From Synechococcaceae bacterium Bin_79_3 (GTDB lineage Bacteria > Cyanobacteriota > Cyanobacteriia > PCC-6307 > Cyanobiaceae), in contig VFLB01000278.1 of NCBI GenBank assembly GCA_009914645.1, positions 1 through 16,926 of the forward strand: 16,926 nt of DNA. The letters run 5' to 3'. This document shows, one piece after another, positions 1-8,292 of this stretch; position 1 is the first letter of the stretch; each line of letters opens with the position of its first letter. Below the pieces are notes generated by a model. That model was not told the DNA's origin, did not search any database, and worked only from the letters and a program-made list of their open reading frames with translations. The translations under genes were made by a program, and so were the position numbers.

Positions 1-1
1 T

Positions 2-301
2 GCCCCCTGGCCTGTTTATAACGTTTTAGGTAAACAATGCCTTGGCTGGCAGGAAAAATTGAAACTTGAATGCAATCAATCGCGCCAGGATTTTGAAAAA
101 GACCGAAACCCTGCGCTGCAGCGCTTGCGGCAGGCGCAAGCGCGCCTGCCGGGGTTGGTAATTATTGATCCCATTAATTTATTTTGTGATCAACAAAATT
201 GCAGCAGCAGCCTTGGCGGACGGCCTTTCTATGCAGATCACGACCACCTCAGCGCCTACGGCAGTGCAGCCCTCGGTCAATGGTTGCAACATCAGCCTTA
301 A
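2..301 (+). CDS. C-terminal part of an SGNH-domain (acyltransferase-type) protein, 5' truncated by the window edge
   Basis: The frame is open from base 2 to the TAA at 299-301, so only the last 99 residues are present; the TTG at 59 is probably internal. The tail contains a DPxxLFCDQQNC stretch, then a GRPFYADHDHLSAYG motif. This pattern (Cys-containing segment, then Y-x-D-x-x-H-L-S near the end) is typical of the SGNH hydrolase domain fused to OafA/YrhL-type membrane O-acyltransferases. In that family the DxxH pair supplies the catalytic Asp and His. Such proteins acylate surface polysaccharide or lipopolysaccharide. The membrane acyltransferase half cannot be seen, so a free-standing SGNH esterase remains possible. 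The stop lies 4 bp from the convergent pilC stop, with no terminator hairpin between them. Confidence 0.7.
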   Translation, partial: APWPVYNVLGKQCLGWQEKLKLECNQSRQDFEKDRNPALQRLRQAQARLPGLVIIDPINLFCDQQNCSSSLGGRPFYADHDHLSAYGSAALGQWLQHQP

Positions 302-305
302 TTAA

Positions 306-1541
306 TCAACCAATTTTATTGAATACGCTAAACATTGGTAGATACATTGCAAGTAAAATTGAGCCAACAATTCCGCCAACAATAACAATCATTGCTGGCT
401 CAAGCATGGTGGTAATTGTCTTTATAACAACAGCGATTTCATCTTCATAAAAATCAGCAATTTTTGAAAGCATCACATCCATTTGGCCGGTTTCCTCTCC
501 AATTGCAATAAGGCTTAATGCCATTGCTGGAAACAATCTTTGTCTACCAAGTGCTTGGCTCAGGCTGCCACCTTCCTGCACCTCTAATCTTGAGGCCACC
601 ACCGCATTTGCTAATACTTTGTTTCCCACACTATCAGCAACAATTTTCAGGCTCATCAAAATTGGCACCCCAGCTCGGCTCAGGCTGCTAAAGGTGCGAC
701 AAAATTGAGCAGTATCCGTTTTTTCAATTAAATCGCCAAATACAGGTAATTTCAAAAGTAACCCATCAATTCTCAAGCGGCCTTCTTTGCCTCTATAGAT
801 TTTACGAATGAACCAATAGATAAATATTAGCATTGCCCCAAGCAAAATAATAAGCGGCGAGCGTAAAATAGCACTTAAATTTAGCATTAATATTGTAAAA
901 GCAGGCAGCTCTGCGCCTAGTTCTTTGAATATTTCTGCAAATGTTGGTATTAATAATATTGTCATTCCAAGAAATACCAGCACAGCAATCAGCAGCACCG
1001 TGAGGGGGTAGCCTAGTGCGCCGCGTATTTGATTTTGTAATTTAGCATTATTTTCTAGTAACTTTGCCAGCCGTCTTAACACCTCTTCTAGTACTCCACC
1101 AGCTTCTCCAGCTTCCACCATTGTTATCATTAACGGGTCAAATACTTGAGGCCATAGCCTTAAGCTATCTCCCAGTGAACTGCCTTGATTTACCTCAGTC
1201 GACACTTTTTGTAAAGCCCGTCTGAAAAGGGCTTGGCGTTGTTGTTTAGTAATTAAATCTAGGCTGCGAACTATAGGTACTCCCGCTCCAACAAGTGCGG
1301 CAAGTTTATTTGCAAATAATGCTTTATCCTTTACCCCTGGGCGCTTCTCAAAATCAAACTTAATTTGCGGGATAGAAGCCTGTAAATTTACTTTATCTTC
1401 TGCTGCTTTTAGATCTAAAGCTAATATGCCTCGTTGGCGAAGATTGCGTTTAGCGTCGGCTAGGTTATAGGCTTTTACGTGAATAATTTGTTCTTTTCTG
1501 TTTGAATTTAGGTAGCTGCCTATATATGTTTGCTTATTCAT
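306..1541 (-). CDS. pilC: Type IV pilus inner-membrane platform protein PilC (GspF family)
   Basis: PilC is the polytopic inner-membrane platform of the type IV pilus machine, on which the PilB and PilT motors act. Numbering from a possible GTG at 1550, the first GspF domain spans about residues 78-200 and ends in a membrane segment (about 183-203). A second membrane segment lies near 231-249. The second GspF domain spans about 280-402 and carries the typical GEETGQMDVMLSKIADFYEDE segment, with a last hydrophobic helix near 383-405. The length, just over 410 aa, is normal. I prefer the ATG at 1541 because it forms an ATGA overlap with the pilT stop (1538-1540), implying translational coupling; the GTG at 1550 would add only three residues. 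Last gene of pilB-pilT-pilC. Its DNA is clearly AT-richer than pilB. Confidence 0.93.
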   Translation of the reverse strand: MNKQTYIGSYLNSNRKEQIIHVKAYNLADAKRNLRQRGILALDLKAAEDKVNLQASIPQIKFDFEKRPGVKDKALFANKLAALVGAGVPIVRSLDLITKQQRQALFRRALQKVSTEVNQGSSLGDSLRLWPQVFDPLMITMVEAGEAGGVLEEVLRRLAKLLENNAKLQNQIRGALGYPLTVLLIAVLVFLGMTILLIPTFAEIFKELGAELPAFTILMLNLSAILRSPLIILLGAMLIFIYWFIRKIYRGKEGRLRIDGLLLKLPVFGDLIEKTDTAQFCRTFSSLSRAGVPILMSLKIVADSVGNKVLANAVVASRLEVQEGGSLSQALGRQRLFPAMALSLIAIGEETGQMDVMLSKIADFYEDEIAVVIKTITTMLEPAMIVIVGGIVGSILLAMYLPMFSVFNKIG

Positions 1542-2629
1542 GCTGCCCACACCAAGAGATTTTCTAGTTCGGTTGGCCGTGCTGTTTTTGTTAGGGCTTC
1601 GCTAGTGCTAATTTGTTTACTATTTATAAGATTTGCTAAACATTGTTCCATTGTTTGCATGCCAAACTTTCCGCCAGTTTGCAATTGAGAATATATTTGT
1701 GCTGTTTTACCTTCGCGAATCAAGTTTGCGATTGCGTTGTTATTTATCAAGATTTCTTGTGCCATCACTCTGCCAAAACATCCGTCCCGTTTCTCAATAG
1801 CTCTGCAAAGTGTTTGAGCGAAAACTGCCAGTAAACTGCCGCTAAGTTGCATTCGGATTTGGCTTTGTTGTGCCGCTGGAAATACATCAATAAGTCGTTC
1901 AATCGTTTGGGCTGCCGAATTGGTGTGCAATGTTGCAAACACTAAATGGCCAGTTTCTGCAGCGCTGATTGCTAGCTGAATTGTTTCAAGATCCCTTAGT
2001 TCGCCCACCAGGATCACATCTGGATCCTCCCGTAGCGCTGCCCTCAGGGCATTGGCAAAACTGTGGGTATCCTCGCCTAACTCCCTTTGATGAATTAAAC
2101 TTTTGGCCGGTTGATATAAAAATTCAATCGGATCTTCCACTGTAATTATGTGATGAGCTCTATTTTGATTTATATGTTCAAGTATTGCTGCAAGAGTGCT
2201 GCTTTTACCTGAACCCGTCGGGCCTGTAACCAGCACCAAGCCATTGGGGCGATCGATTATTTCAAGCACCGATTGTGCTAAGCCGAGTTGTTTAAAGCTT
2301 GGTATTTTATTACCAAGGGATCGTAGGCAGGCGGCCAAGTTAGTTTTTTCTTTGTAAACATTAAGCCGAAACCTTGAAACGTTCTTAAGCTCATAGGCAC
2401 AATCTAGTTCGTAATTCTTTTCTAACTGCTGCTGCTGCTGGCTACTTAATAATGAGTAGATTAGCCGTTTGATTTCCCCGCTGCTAAATCTATTTTTTGT
2501 TAGAGGTTGTAATTCGCCATTAATGCGTCCATAGGCAGCTGAATTTGCTGAAATATGCAGATCGCTACCACCAGCTGCCAGCAGCGCCAGCATCAAGGCA
2601 CTCATTTCTGGATCGATTGATGCAGCCAT
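1538..2629 (-). CDS. pilT: Type IV pilus retraction ATPase PilT
   Basis: PilT is a hexameric cytoplasmic ATPase that depolymerises pili, driving twitching and DNA uptake. Visible motifs are GGSDLHIS in the N-terminal PAS-like domain (20-27), Walker A GPTGSGKS (136-143), the Asp box ITVEDPIEF (162-170), Walker B in DPDVILVGELRD (202-213) and the His box TGHLVFATLHTN (226-237). A PilT-type C-terminal motif, AIANLIREGK (299-308), distinguishes it from PilB; the usual motif is AIRNLIRE, so an Arg is replaced by Ala here. There is no zinc-binding cysteine set, as expected for PilT. The 363-aa length is typical. The ATG at 2629 is used; the ATG for Met9 is an alternative. A glutamine run (64-68) comes from a short CTG/CAG repeat. 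It lies 42 bp downstream of pilB and overlaps pilC. Confidence 0.95.
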   Translation of the reverse strand: MAASIDPEMSALMLALLAAGGSDLHISANSAAYGRINGELQPLTKNRFSSGEIKRLIYSLLSSQQQQQLEKNYELDCAYELKNVSRFRLNVYKEKTNLAACLRSLGNKIPSFKQLGLAQSVLEIIDRPNGLVLVTGPTGSGKSSTLAAILEHINQNRAHHIITVEDPIEFLYQPAKSLIHQRELGEDTHSFANALRAALREDPDVILVGELRDLETIQLAISAAETGHLVFATLHTNSAAQTIERLIDVFPAAQQSQIRMQLSGSLLAVFAQTLCRAIEKRDGCFGRVMAQEILINNNAIANLIREGKTAQIYSQLQTGGKFGMQTMEQCLANLINSKQISTSEALTKTARPTELENLLVWAA

Positions 2630-2671
2630 ACTTTTTATTGCTCTGTTGCTGCAGTGTTCCCCCCAATCTGT

Positions 2672-4057
2672 TTATCTCGTAGTTAGGCAATATGGGCAGT
2701 CGAGCCATTCGTCTTGCAAACCGGCATTACAGCCTTTGCAGGTGGCATTACTTACCTGTCTTTGGCGTATTTCCTGTTGCAGGCCTGAATCTGTTAGCAG
2801 CACCCTCTCCACTTCATCAAGGCTGGTGAGACCCTGTTTGGCCAGGCTTATGCCACTGCCTAGGAGTGTCTTCATGCCATTAGCTAACGCTAAACCGCGC
2901 AATTCATTGCTACTGGCCCCTTTGCCGATTGCCGCTGATAATTCATCGTTGATGCGCATCAGTTCAAATACACCGATGCGGCCCCGATAGCCAAGGCCGT
3001 TGCATTGATTGCAGGTGTTTGTTTTTGGTGCACGTTTGAAGTTAATGCTGCTGCCCTCGCTTGCTTTTAAACCGAGGCGAGCAAGTTCAATTTCCTCGGG
3101 TTGGTGCACCTCACAGCAATGGCTGCATAGTCGCCTTAGAAGCCTTTGCGACAGCACACCCACAAGTGCAGCACTAAGCAGAAAGGTTTCTACCCCCATT
3201 TCGCTAAGGCGAGCGACAGCGCTTGGGGCATCGTTGCAGTGCAGGGTTGTGAGCACTAGATGGCCTGTAAGTGCTGCTTCAAGGGCGGTTTTGGCGGTTT
3301 CCAGATCGCGGGTTTCCCCCACCAGCAACACATCTGGGTCTTGACGCATAAATGCTCTGAGGGCCTGAGCAAAATCAAAGCCTTTTTCCCGGTTTACCTG
3401 GGTTTGGGTGATACCCGGCAGGGTGTATTCGATTGGATCTTCAACGGTGGAAATGTTTAGTTCCGTGTGATTGCGTTCTGCCAATAAGCCATAAAGAGTG
3501 GTGCTCTTGCCCGAACCAGTGGGGCCGGTAACCAGCAAAATGCCATAGGGCCTGCGACCTATTTCCCGCAGTTCTGCAAGCACTAATGGATCACTGATTA
3601 ATTGCTCTAAACCCAGCTGCGTGGTGCTGGAATCCAGCAAACGTAAAACCAGTTTTTCGCCAAACCGGCTGGGCAGCACGTTTAGGCGGAAATCCACAGT
3701 GCGGCCTTTGTAGTTCCGGCGTATTCGACCGTCTTGGGCTAAGCGCCGCTCAGCGATATCAAGATCGGCCATGATCTTGAAACGGCTGGTGAGGGCAGGA
3801 ATAACTTTTGCCGGCAGGGGTTCAAAGGCGTTTTGTAACACCCCATCGAGCCGCAGCCTCACCCGCAATTCAGTTTCCTGGGGTTCTATATGAATGTCGC
3901 TGGCTTTGCTATCGAGAGCCTTTAACAAAATGCGATCTGCTAGTTGCACCATTGGCGATGCATTGATATTTGCCGCACTTTCTTCCAGAGGCGGCTCTAC
4001 AAGAGCTTCTGGGCTTGCAAAATTGTCAAATTTGTTGCTTAGTTCAAATTTTTCCAT
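2672..4057 (-). CDS. pilB: Type IV pilus extension ATPase PilB (GspE family), short N-terminus
   Basis: PilB is the assembly motor that polymerises pilin. Motifs are KASDIHIEP (51-59), an arginine-rich segment ending LAQDGRIR (106-113), Walker A GPTGSGKS (178-185), the Asp box STVEDPIEY (203-211), Walker B in QDPDVLLVGETRD (239-251) and the His box TGHLVLTTLH (264-273). The tetracysteine zinc site is Cys311/Cys314 with Cys349/Cys352. At 461 aa it is about 100-200 residues shorter than usual PilB: the N-terminal MshEN-type domain is absent. An in-frame TGA lies at 4091-4093 with no ATG, GTG or TTG between it and the ATG at 4057, so the short N-terminus is not a start-site error. A GGAG lies about 5 nt before the ATG. 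The C-terminus has a second CxxC-x10-CxxC motif (440-457). First gene of the pil block, divergent from grpE. Confidence 0.93.
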   Translation of the reverse strand: MEKFELSNKFDNFASPEALVEPPLEESAANINASPMVQLADRILLKALDSKASDIHIEPQETELRVRLRLDGVLQNAFEPLPAKVIPALTSRFKIMADLDIAERRLAQDGRIRRNYKGRTVDFRLNVLPSRFGEKLVLRLLDSSTTQLGLEQLISDPLVLAELREIGRRPYGILLVTGPTGSGKSTTLYGLLAERNHTELNISTVEDPIEYTLPGITQTQVNREKGFDFAQALRAFMRQDPDVLLVGETRDLETAKTALEAALTGHLVLTTLHCNDAPSAVARLSEMGVETFLLSAALVGVLSQRLLRRLCSHCCEVHQPEEIELARLGLKASEGSSINFKRAPKTNTCNQCNGLGYRGRIGVFELMRINDELSAAIGKGASSNELRGLALANGMKTLLGSGISLAKQGLTSLDEVERVLLTDSGLQQEIRQRQVSNATCKGCNAGLQDEWLDCPYCLTTR

Positions 4058-4122
4058 GCCGCTCCATGCCGCACTGGCTCGTATTTGGTTTCAGGATGGC
4101 GGGGTTTCCCGACCTTGATTCA

Positions 4123-4136
4123 GGGGTAGGGACCCC
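4123..4136. promoter_or_regulatory. Small perfect dyad in the pilB-grpE divergent intergenic region
   Basis: GGGGT-AGGG-ACCCC is a perfect 5-bp inverted repeat with a 4-nt spacer, about 30 bp upstream of the grpE ATG and 65 bp upstream of pilB on the other strand. It could be an operator or simply chance. No CIRCE (HrcA) element is seen here. Confidence 0.2.
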
Positions 4137-4141
4137 AGCAA

Positions 4142-4147
4142 AATAAT
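4142..4147 (+). promoter_or_regulatory. Candidate -10 element of the grpE promoter
   Basis: AATAAT matches TATAAT at five of six bases and lies 20 bp before the grpE ATG at 4168. No well-spaced -35 is visible: TTGATT at 4115-4120 gives a 21-bp spacer. Weak support. Confidence 0.25.
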
Positions 4148-4167
4148 GCAATCTGTTGGGTTGCCGC

Positions 4168-4827
4168 ATGAACGAAGATTCCCTCGCTTCCCCCGCTCCT
4201 GAGCAGGCAAGCATTGATACGCCCATATCTATGGAGGAACAAACGCTTCCTGCGGCTGAAGCAACTGCTGAAAACGAATCCGTTGCTGCAAAGGAATCAG
4301 TTGAAGCTGATCTAGTCAGCCTGCGGCAGGAAAATGAAGCGTTACGCGGGCAATACATGCGTATTGCAGCAGATTTCGATAATTTTCGTAAGCGGCAGCA
4401 ACGGGAAACAGAAGATTTGCGGCTGCAATTGATCTGCAGCACCCTTAGCGAAATTTTACCGGTGGTGGATAACTTTGAGCGGGCCCGCCAACAGCTGAAT
4501 CCCGAAGGAGAAGAGGCTCAAGGATTGCATCGCAGTTACCAAGGTTTGTATAAACAACTAGTAGATGTGATGAAACAGTTGGGGGTATCGCCGATGCGGG
4601 TGGAGGGTGAAGTTTTTAACCCCAGCCTCCATGAAGCTGTACTCAATGAACCCAGCGATAAATACTCAGAAGATGTGGTTATTGAGGAACTTCAGCGCGG
4701 TTATCACCTCGATGGCCGTGTGTTGCGCCACGCCATGGTGAAAGTGTCTATGGGGCCTGGCCCCTCAGGAGAAACTAATGATTCGAACAGCGATTCGGCC
4801 ACCGCTGAGGGTGAAGGTAATAACTAA
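4168..4827 (+). CDS. grpE: GrpE, nucleotide exchange factor of DnaK
   Basis: GrpE is a cytoplasmic homodimer that releases ADP from DnaK, resetting the Hsp70 cycle. The protein has 219 aa from the ATG at 4168; an in-frame TTG at 4156 would add only four residues. The first 45 residues are acidic and low-complexity, as is usual. A long coiled coil then starts around residue 48 and includes the hallmark [12 protein letters not shown] (65-76). The C-terminal beta-wing domain contains an EAVLNEP segment and a [12 protein letters not shown] strand. The stop codon shares one base with the dnaJ ATG (TAATG), so the two are co-translated. A grpE-dnaJ pair without dnaK is common in cyanobacteria. Confidence 0.96.
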   Translation: MNEDSLASPAPEQASIDTPISMEEQTLPAAEATAENESVAAKESVEADLVSLRQENEALRGQYMRIAADFDNFRKRQQRETEDLRLQLICSTLSEILPVVDNFERARQQLNPEGEEAQGLHRSYQGLYKQLVDVMKQLGVSPMRVEGEVFNPSLHEAVLNEPSDKYSEDVVIEELQRGYHLDGRVLRHAMVKVSMGPGPSGETNDSNSDSATAEGEGNN

Positions 4828-5930
4828 TGGCCGATTATTATGAACTGCTGGCAGTGCCTAGAGATGCTGATGCTGAAACTTTAAAACGTGCTTATCGGCG
4901 TTTAGCGCGTCAATATCATCCAGATGTAAATAAGGATCCTGGCGCTGAAGATAAGTTCAAAGAAGTTGGAAGAGCCTATGAAGTATTAGGAGATCCGAAA
5001 ACTCGGGCTCGCTACGACCAATTTGGAGAAGCCGGAGTTTCTGGAGCAGCCGGTTCGCCTGACATGGGCGATATGGGTGGGTTTGCTGATTTATTTGAAA
5101 CTTTCTTTAGTGGTTTTGGTGGTGCTGCAGCGCCGGGTCAAAGGCAGCGCGGTCCCCGTCAAGGCGACGATTTGAGATTTGATCTAAATATCAGCTTCAA
5201 AGAGGCGGTATTCGGTCAAGAAAAGGAAATCCAAATTCGTCATTTGGAAACCTGCGCTACTTGCAAAGGCAGTGGTGCAAAGTCTGGTAGTGGTCCGGTG
5301 AATTGCAGCACCTGCGGTGGCGCCGGCCAGGTGCGACGCGCTACCCGCACCCCCTTTGGCACTTTTACCCAGGTGGCTCCCTGCCCTGCTTGTGAAGGTA
5401 GTGGCCAGGTGATTGCTGATCCTTGTGGCGATTGCGCCGGTCAAGGGGTTCAACAAGTGCGTAAGAAACTAAGAATCAATATCCCCGCTGGTGTTGATTC
5501 TGGCACGAGGTTAAGGGTTAACAACGAAGGAAATGCTGGCGTGCGCGGCGGCCCCTCTGGTGATCTTTATGTGGTGTTATTCGTGCAGGCCGATTCAAAA
5601 TTGCGCCGCGATGGTATCCATATAAATTCGGAATTAGCGATTAGTTATCTACAGGCAATATTGGGTGATCGCCTTCAGGTGGAAACTGTCGATGGACCTG
5701 AAGAGTTTCAAATTCCCCCCGGTACTCAACCCGGCACTGTTCTCACCCTTAAAGATCGAGGTGTACCTCGCTTAGGTAATCCAGTAGCCCGTGGCAATCA
5801 TATGTTTACAGTGAAGGTGGTAGTGCCTCAGAAATTAGAAGCAAAGGAGCGTGAGTTACTTGAAGAACTTACAACTATTGCTAGAAGCCATCCCAAAGGC
5901 AAAGGTTTATTTGGTGGTCTTTTTCAATGA
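4827..5930 (+). CDS. dnaJ: DnaJ (Hsp40) co-chaperone
   Basis: Type I Hsp40, which delivers unfolded clients to DnaK and stimulates its ATPase. Domains in order: J domain at residues 3-66 with the essential HPD at 31-33; a Gly/Phe-rich linker around 67-105; a zinc-binding cysteine-rich region with four repeats, CATCKGSG (143-150), CSTCGGAG (160-167), CPACEGSG (186-193) and CGDCAGQG (200-207); then the two beta-sandwich client-binding domains and the dimerisation tail. All four zinc repeats are intact. The length of 367 aa is normal. It follows grpE with a 1-bp overlap and precedes the TusA-like gene by 28 bp. Confidence 0.97.
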   Translation: MADYYELLAVPRDADAETLKRAYRRLARQYHPDVNKDPGAEDKFKEVGRAYEVLGDPKTRARYDQFGEAGVSGAAGSPDMGDMGGFADLFETFFSGFGGAAAPGQRQRGPRQGDDLRFDLNISFKEAVFGQEKEIQIRHLETCATCKGSGAKSGSGPVNCSTCGGAGQVRRATRTPFGTFTQVAPCPACEGSGQVIADPCGDCAGQGVQQVRKKLRINIPAGVDSGTRLRVNNEGNAGVRGGPSGDLYVVLFVQADSKLRRDGIHINSELAISYLQAILGDRLQVETVDGPEEFQIPPGTQPGTVLTLKDRGVPRLGNPVARGNHMFTVKVVVPQKLEAKERELLEELTTIARSHPKGKGLFGGLFQ

Positions 5931-5958
5931 TTAGTTCGCTATTGCAGTTTTTATAACA

Positions 5959-6177
5959 GTGCTTGATTTACGCGGCACCCCATGTCCGCTTAATTTTATT
6001 CGCACTAAGCTAGCCCTTGAAGCATTAGCACCAGGCATGTTGTTGCAGGTTTGGCTTGATGGCGGTGAACCTGATCGCATGGTGGTGGAATCACTTGAGG
6101 GATCTGATCAGGTGCAAGAACTAATAAGAGATCCGCAATTAGATGGTTCAGTGCAATTAAGAATTCTCCGTGGTTGA
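5959..6177 (+). CDS. TusA/SirA-family sulfur-carrier-like protein
   Basis: A 72-aa protein beginning at GTG with LDLRGTPCPLNFIRTKLALE, the N-terminal signature of the TusA/SirA/YeeD fold (beta strand, Cys-Pro active site, helix). In TusA the cysteine carries a persulfide for sulfur relay, for example in tRNA 2-thiolation. Here Cys9 is present, but the usual CPxP is CPLN, so the second proline is lost. The family is therefore clear while the exact sulfur acceptor is not, and I give no gene symbol. It sits between dnaJ and rsgA and overlaps the proposed rsgA GTG start by 8 bp, suggesting co-transcription. Confidence 0.8.
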   Translation: MLDLRGTPCPLNFIRTKLALEALAPGMLLQVWLDGGEPDRMVVESLEGSDQVQELIRDPQLDGSVQLRILRG

Positions 6178-7039
6178 ACTGCCGCGGGCTCAAGTGATGG
6201 CCCTAGAGGCAAATTTTTGCAGGGTGAGATTAGAAAATCCCGGACCTGCAGAGCAGCGTTTACTGCTATGCACCCGTCGTTCCCGCCTTGCCCATGAAGG
6301 CGCCCAGGTGATGGTGGGGGATTGGGTTGGCCTAGAGGGGATCGATTGGCTTGATGGCCGCGCTGCAATCGCTTCCCTCGAGCCACGGCACAGCTGTTTG
6401 CAAAGACCAGCACTAGCAAATGCTGATCGGGTGGTGGTGGTGGTGGCGTTAGCCCAGCCCAGCCTTGATCTTGATGGCCTCAGTAGATTTTTACTAAGCG
6501 CAGAAACCACAGGTCTTGAGGTGTTGCCGCTGCTTAGTAAGGCGGATCTTGTTACACAACATGATCTAAACCAATGGCTACAACGTATAGGAAGTTGGGG
6601 ATATGAACCGCTTAGTTTTAGCCTTAGTGATTCTCAAGCTATCGAGCGGTTGAGGCAACGTTTAGATGTTGGGATATCGGTGCTTTGCGGCCCCAGCGGT
6701 GTTGGTAAGAGCAGTTTATTGAATTCTTTATTGCCTGAGTTGCAGCTGCGCACAGCTGCGGTCTCAGGCAAGTTGCAACGGGGACGCCATACCACGCGCC
6801 ATGTGGAATTATTTCCATTGGGTAAATTTGCTTTGTTAGCTGATACCCCTGGATTTAATAGGCCGGAATTGCCAATCAAGCCAAAAGATTTAGCTTATTT
6901 ATTTCCTGAGATTCGCAGGCAATTAAAGGCTGGAGTTCTTTGTAAATTTAATGACTGTCGCCATTTGAAAGAACCCGGATGCGAATTGGAACGCAGCTGG
7001 GAGCGTTATGGCTTTTATGCAGATCTAATTAGCCACTAA
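6170..7039 (+). CDS. rsgA: RsgA (YjeQ), circularly permuted small-subunit ribosome assembly GTPase
   Basis: RsgA binds the 30S subunit late in assembly and uses GTP hydrolysis to release maturation factors. The order of motifs shows the circular permutation: an N-terminal OB-fold (about 10-75), then the G4-like SKAD (123-126), then the P-loop GPSGVGKSS (174-182), a GRHTTRH switch region (205-211) and G3 DTPGF (225-229). The C-terminal zinc finger has Cys258, Cys263, His265 and Cys271. The length of 289 aa is normal. The start is uncertain: GTG at 6170 overlaps the previous gene by 8 bp, while GTG 6194 or ATG 6197 would also leave a complete OB-fold. The 3' end overlaps the convergent YbaB gene by 11 bp. 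Confidence 0.95.
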   Translation: MVELPRAQVMALEANFCRVRLENPGPAEQRLLLCTRRSRLAHEGAQVMVGDWVGLEGIDWLDGRAAIASLEPRHSCLQRPALANADRVVVVVALAQPSLDLDGLSRFLLSAETTGLEVLPLLSKADLVTQHDLNQWLQRIGSWGYEPLSFSLSDSQAIERLRQRLDVGISVLCGPSGVGKSSLLNSLLPELQLRTAAVSGKLQRGRHTTRHVELFPLGKFALLADTPGFNRPELPIKPKDLAYLFPEIRRQLKAGVLCKFNDCRHLKEPGCELERSWERYGFYADLISH

Positions 7040-7370
7040 ATCCTGGCAGATTTAGATTTAATCCACCGGTAAGTTCTTCCATTTTTCCTTTCATCGTGGC
7101 GCTTGATTGGGCATAGGCATTTTGTAAAGCTTCCAGGGTGGCGGCTTCGGTGGCCTCCTTACCTTGGCTCAATAATTCAGCGGCAAGTTCTACCCGTAGA
7201 GGTTGTTGGTTACCGGTTAACCAAATGCTGGCTAGGCCATTAACGCTGGTGCCTTCAATTTCCATTGCATCCAGCTCTTCTTGTAGCTTTTGCGCATCCT
7301 GCTGGATCTGCTGCGCTTTTTTGAAGGCTTCTGTGAGCTGTCCGAAGTTGGGTAGTCCGAATCCAGCCAT
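7029..7370 (-). CDS. YbaB/EbfC family nucleoid-associated protein
   Basis: A small homodimeric DNA-binding protein of the YbaB/EbfC family, thought to coat and organise DNA. From the ATG at 7370 it has 113 aa and begins [21 protein letters not shown] long charged helix follows ([20 protein letters not shown]), then the family strand region with a GxxxVxxLASI-like segment, and a C-terminal helix ending [10 protein letters not shown]. An upstream in-frame start at 7406 would overlap murB and add 12 residues without family character, so I reject it. The gene lies 19 bp downstream of murB. Its stop overlaps the 3' end of rsgA tail to tail. Confidence 0.9.
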   Translation of the reverse strand: MAGFGLPNFGQLTEAFKKAQQIQQDAQKLQEELDAMEIEGTSVNGLASIWLTGNQQPLRVELAAELLSQGKEATEAATLEALQNAYAQSSATMKGKMEELTGGLNLNLPGFSG

Positions 7371-7389
7371 TGTTCTTTTGTTGTTTTGT

Positions 7390-8289
7390 TTATGATAATC
7401 CGCCACCTGCTGGCTCTGTAAAACTTCCTAATCGGATCACCTCAGGATGCAGCCAAATACCATGGGCTTTGTTAACTTCCATTTGTACATATTTAATTAA
7501 AGCATCGATGTGAGCCGCTGTTGCGCCACCATGATTAACAATGAAATTTGCGTGTAGATCCGATACTGCAGCTGCGCCGATGCAATAACCTTTAAGGCCA
7601 AGTGCTTCAATTATGCGCCCTGCTTTTTGTGGTTCAGGGTTGCGGAATACACTGCCGCAACTGGGCAAGTGATATGGCTGAGTACTGGTGCGGCTATGTA
7701 AATTTGCGCTGGTACGTGCATTAATTAGGCTTGGATCTTCGCCAATTTGAAGTTGAAAACGAGCTGAAAGCACAATCCAATTTTCAGTTTGTAGGCAACT
7801 TTGGCGATAGTTATAGGCCAGATCTTTGTTATTGATAACGAAAGCGTCACCCCCTTTTGGATCGATCACGGTGGCTGTAAGCAAGCGCTCAGCGATGCAG
7901 CCCCCTTGGGCGCCAGCATTCATTACCACCGCACCACCAACAGTGCCTGGAATCCCAACAGCCCACTCCAGCCCAGCGAGGCCAGCCTTTGCGGCGCGGC
8001 GAGCCAGGCTGGGCAGGGGCTCACCGGCGAGGGCCTCCACTACCCCGCTATTGCTATCCAGCTGGACCCCTTGCAGCCGTCGAGTGCAGATCACCAAGCC
8101 AGGTAAACCAGCATCGCTAATTAATAAATTTGAGCCCGCCCCAATAATTTGTAGTGCTTCACCAAGCTGCCGATGCTCTTCTAAAAGCTGCCTTAATGCA
8201 TCTATGGAATCGGGTTCAGCTAAATTTCTAGCAACGCCACCTACTTTCCATGTTGTAAAGCCGGCTAAAGAAATTGCTTGCTGCCGCAC
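7390..8289 (-). CDS. murB: MurB, UDP-N-acetylenolpyruvoylglucosamine reductase
   Basis: A FAD enzyme that uses NADPH to reduce UDP-GlcNAc-enolpyruvate to UDP-MurNAc, the second committed step of peptidoglycan synthesis in the cytoplasm. Visible elements are FTTWKVGG near the N-terminus (11-18), the FAD-binding [10 protein letters not shown] (50-59), a [16 protein letters not shown] segment (112-127), YNYRQS with the substrate-binding Arg (159-164), and SCGSVFRNP with the proton-donor Ser213. A late LHPEVIRLG contains the conserved catalytic Glu283. The 299 aa fit the shorter MurB type. The start is GTG, 3 bp after the murC stop, so the two genes are coupled. Confidence 0.95.
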   Translation of the reverse strand: MRQQAISLAGFTTWKVGGVARNLAEPDSIDALRQLLEEHRQLGEALQIIGAGSNLLISDAGLPGLVICTRRLQGVQLDSNSGVVEALAGEPLPSLARRAAKAGLAGLEWAVGIPGTVGGAVVMNAGAQGGCIAERLLTATVIDPKGGDAFVINNKDLAYNYRQSCLQTENWIVLSARFQLQIGEDPSLINARTSANLHSRTSTQPYHLPSCGSVFRNPEPQKAGRIIEALGLKGYCIGAAAVSDLHANFIVNHGGATAAHIDALIKYVQMEVNKAHGIWLHPEVIRLGSFTEPAGGGLS

Positions 8290-8292
8290 GAT

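Noticed and set aside
2427..2441. CTG/CAG triplet run
   Set aside because: Codes for a short Gln run inside pilT; too short to be a notable repeat.
4044..4442. 132-codon minus-strand ORF antisense to grpE that could look like an extra gene before pilB
   Set aside because: Cys/Ser/Arg-rich shadow of grpE with no signature.
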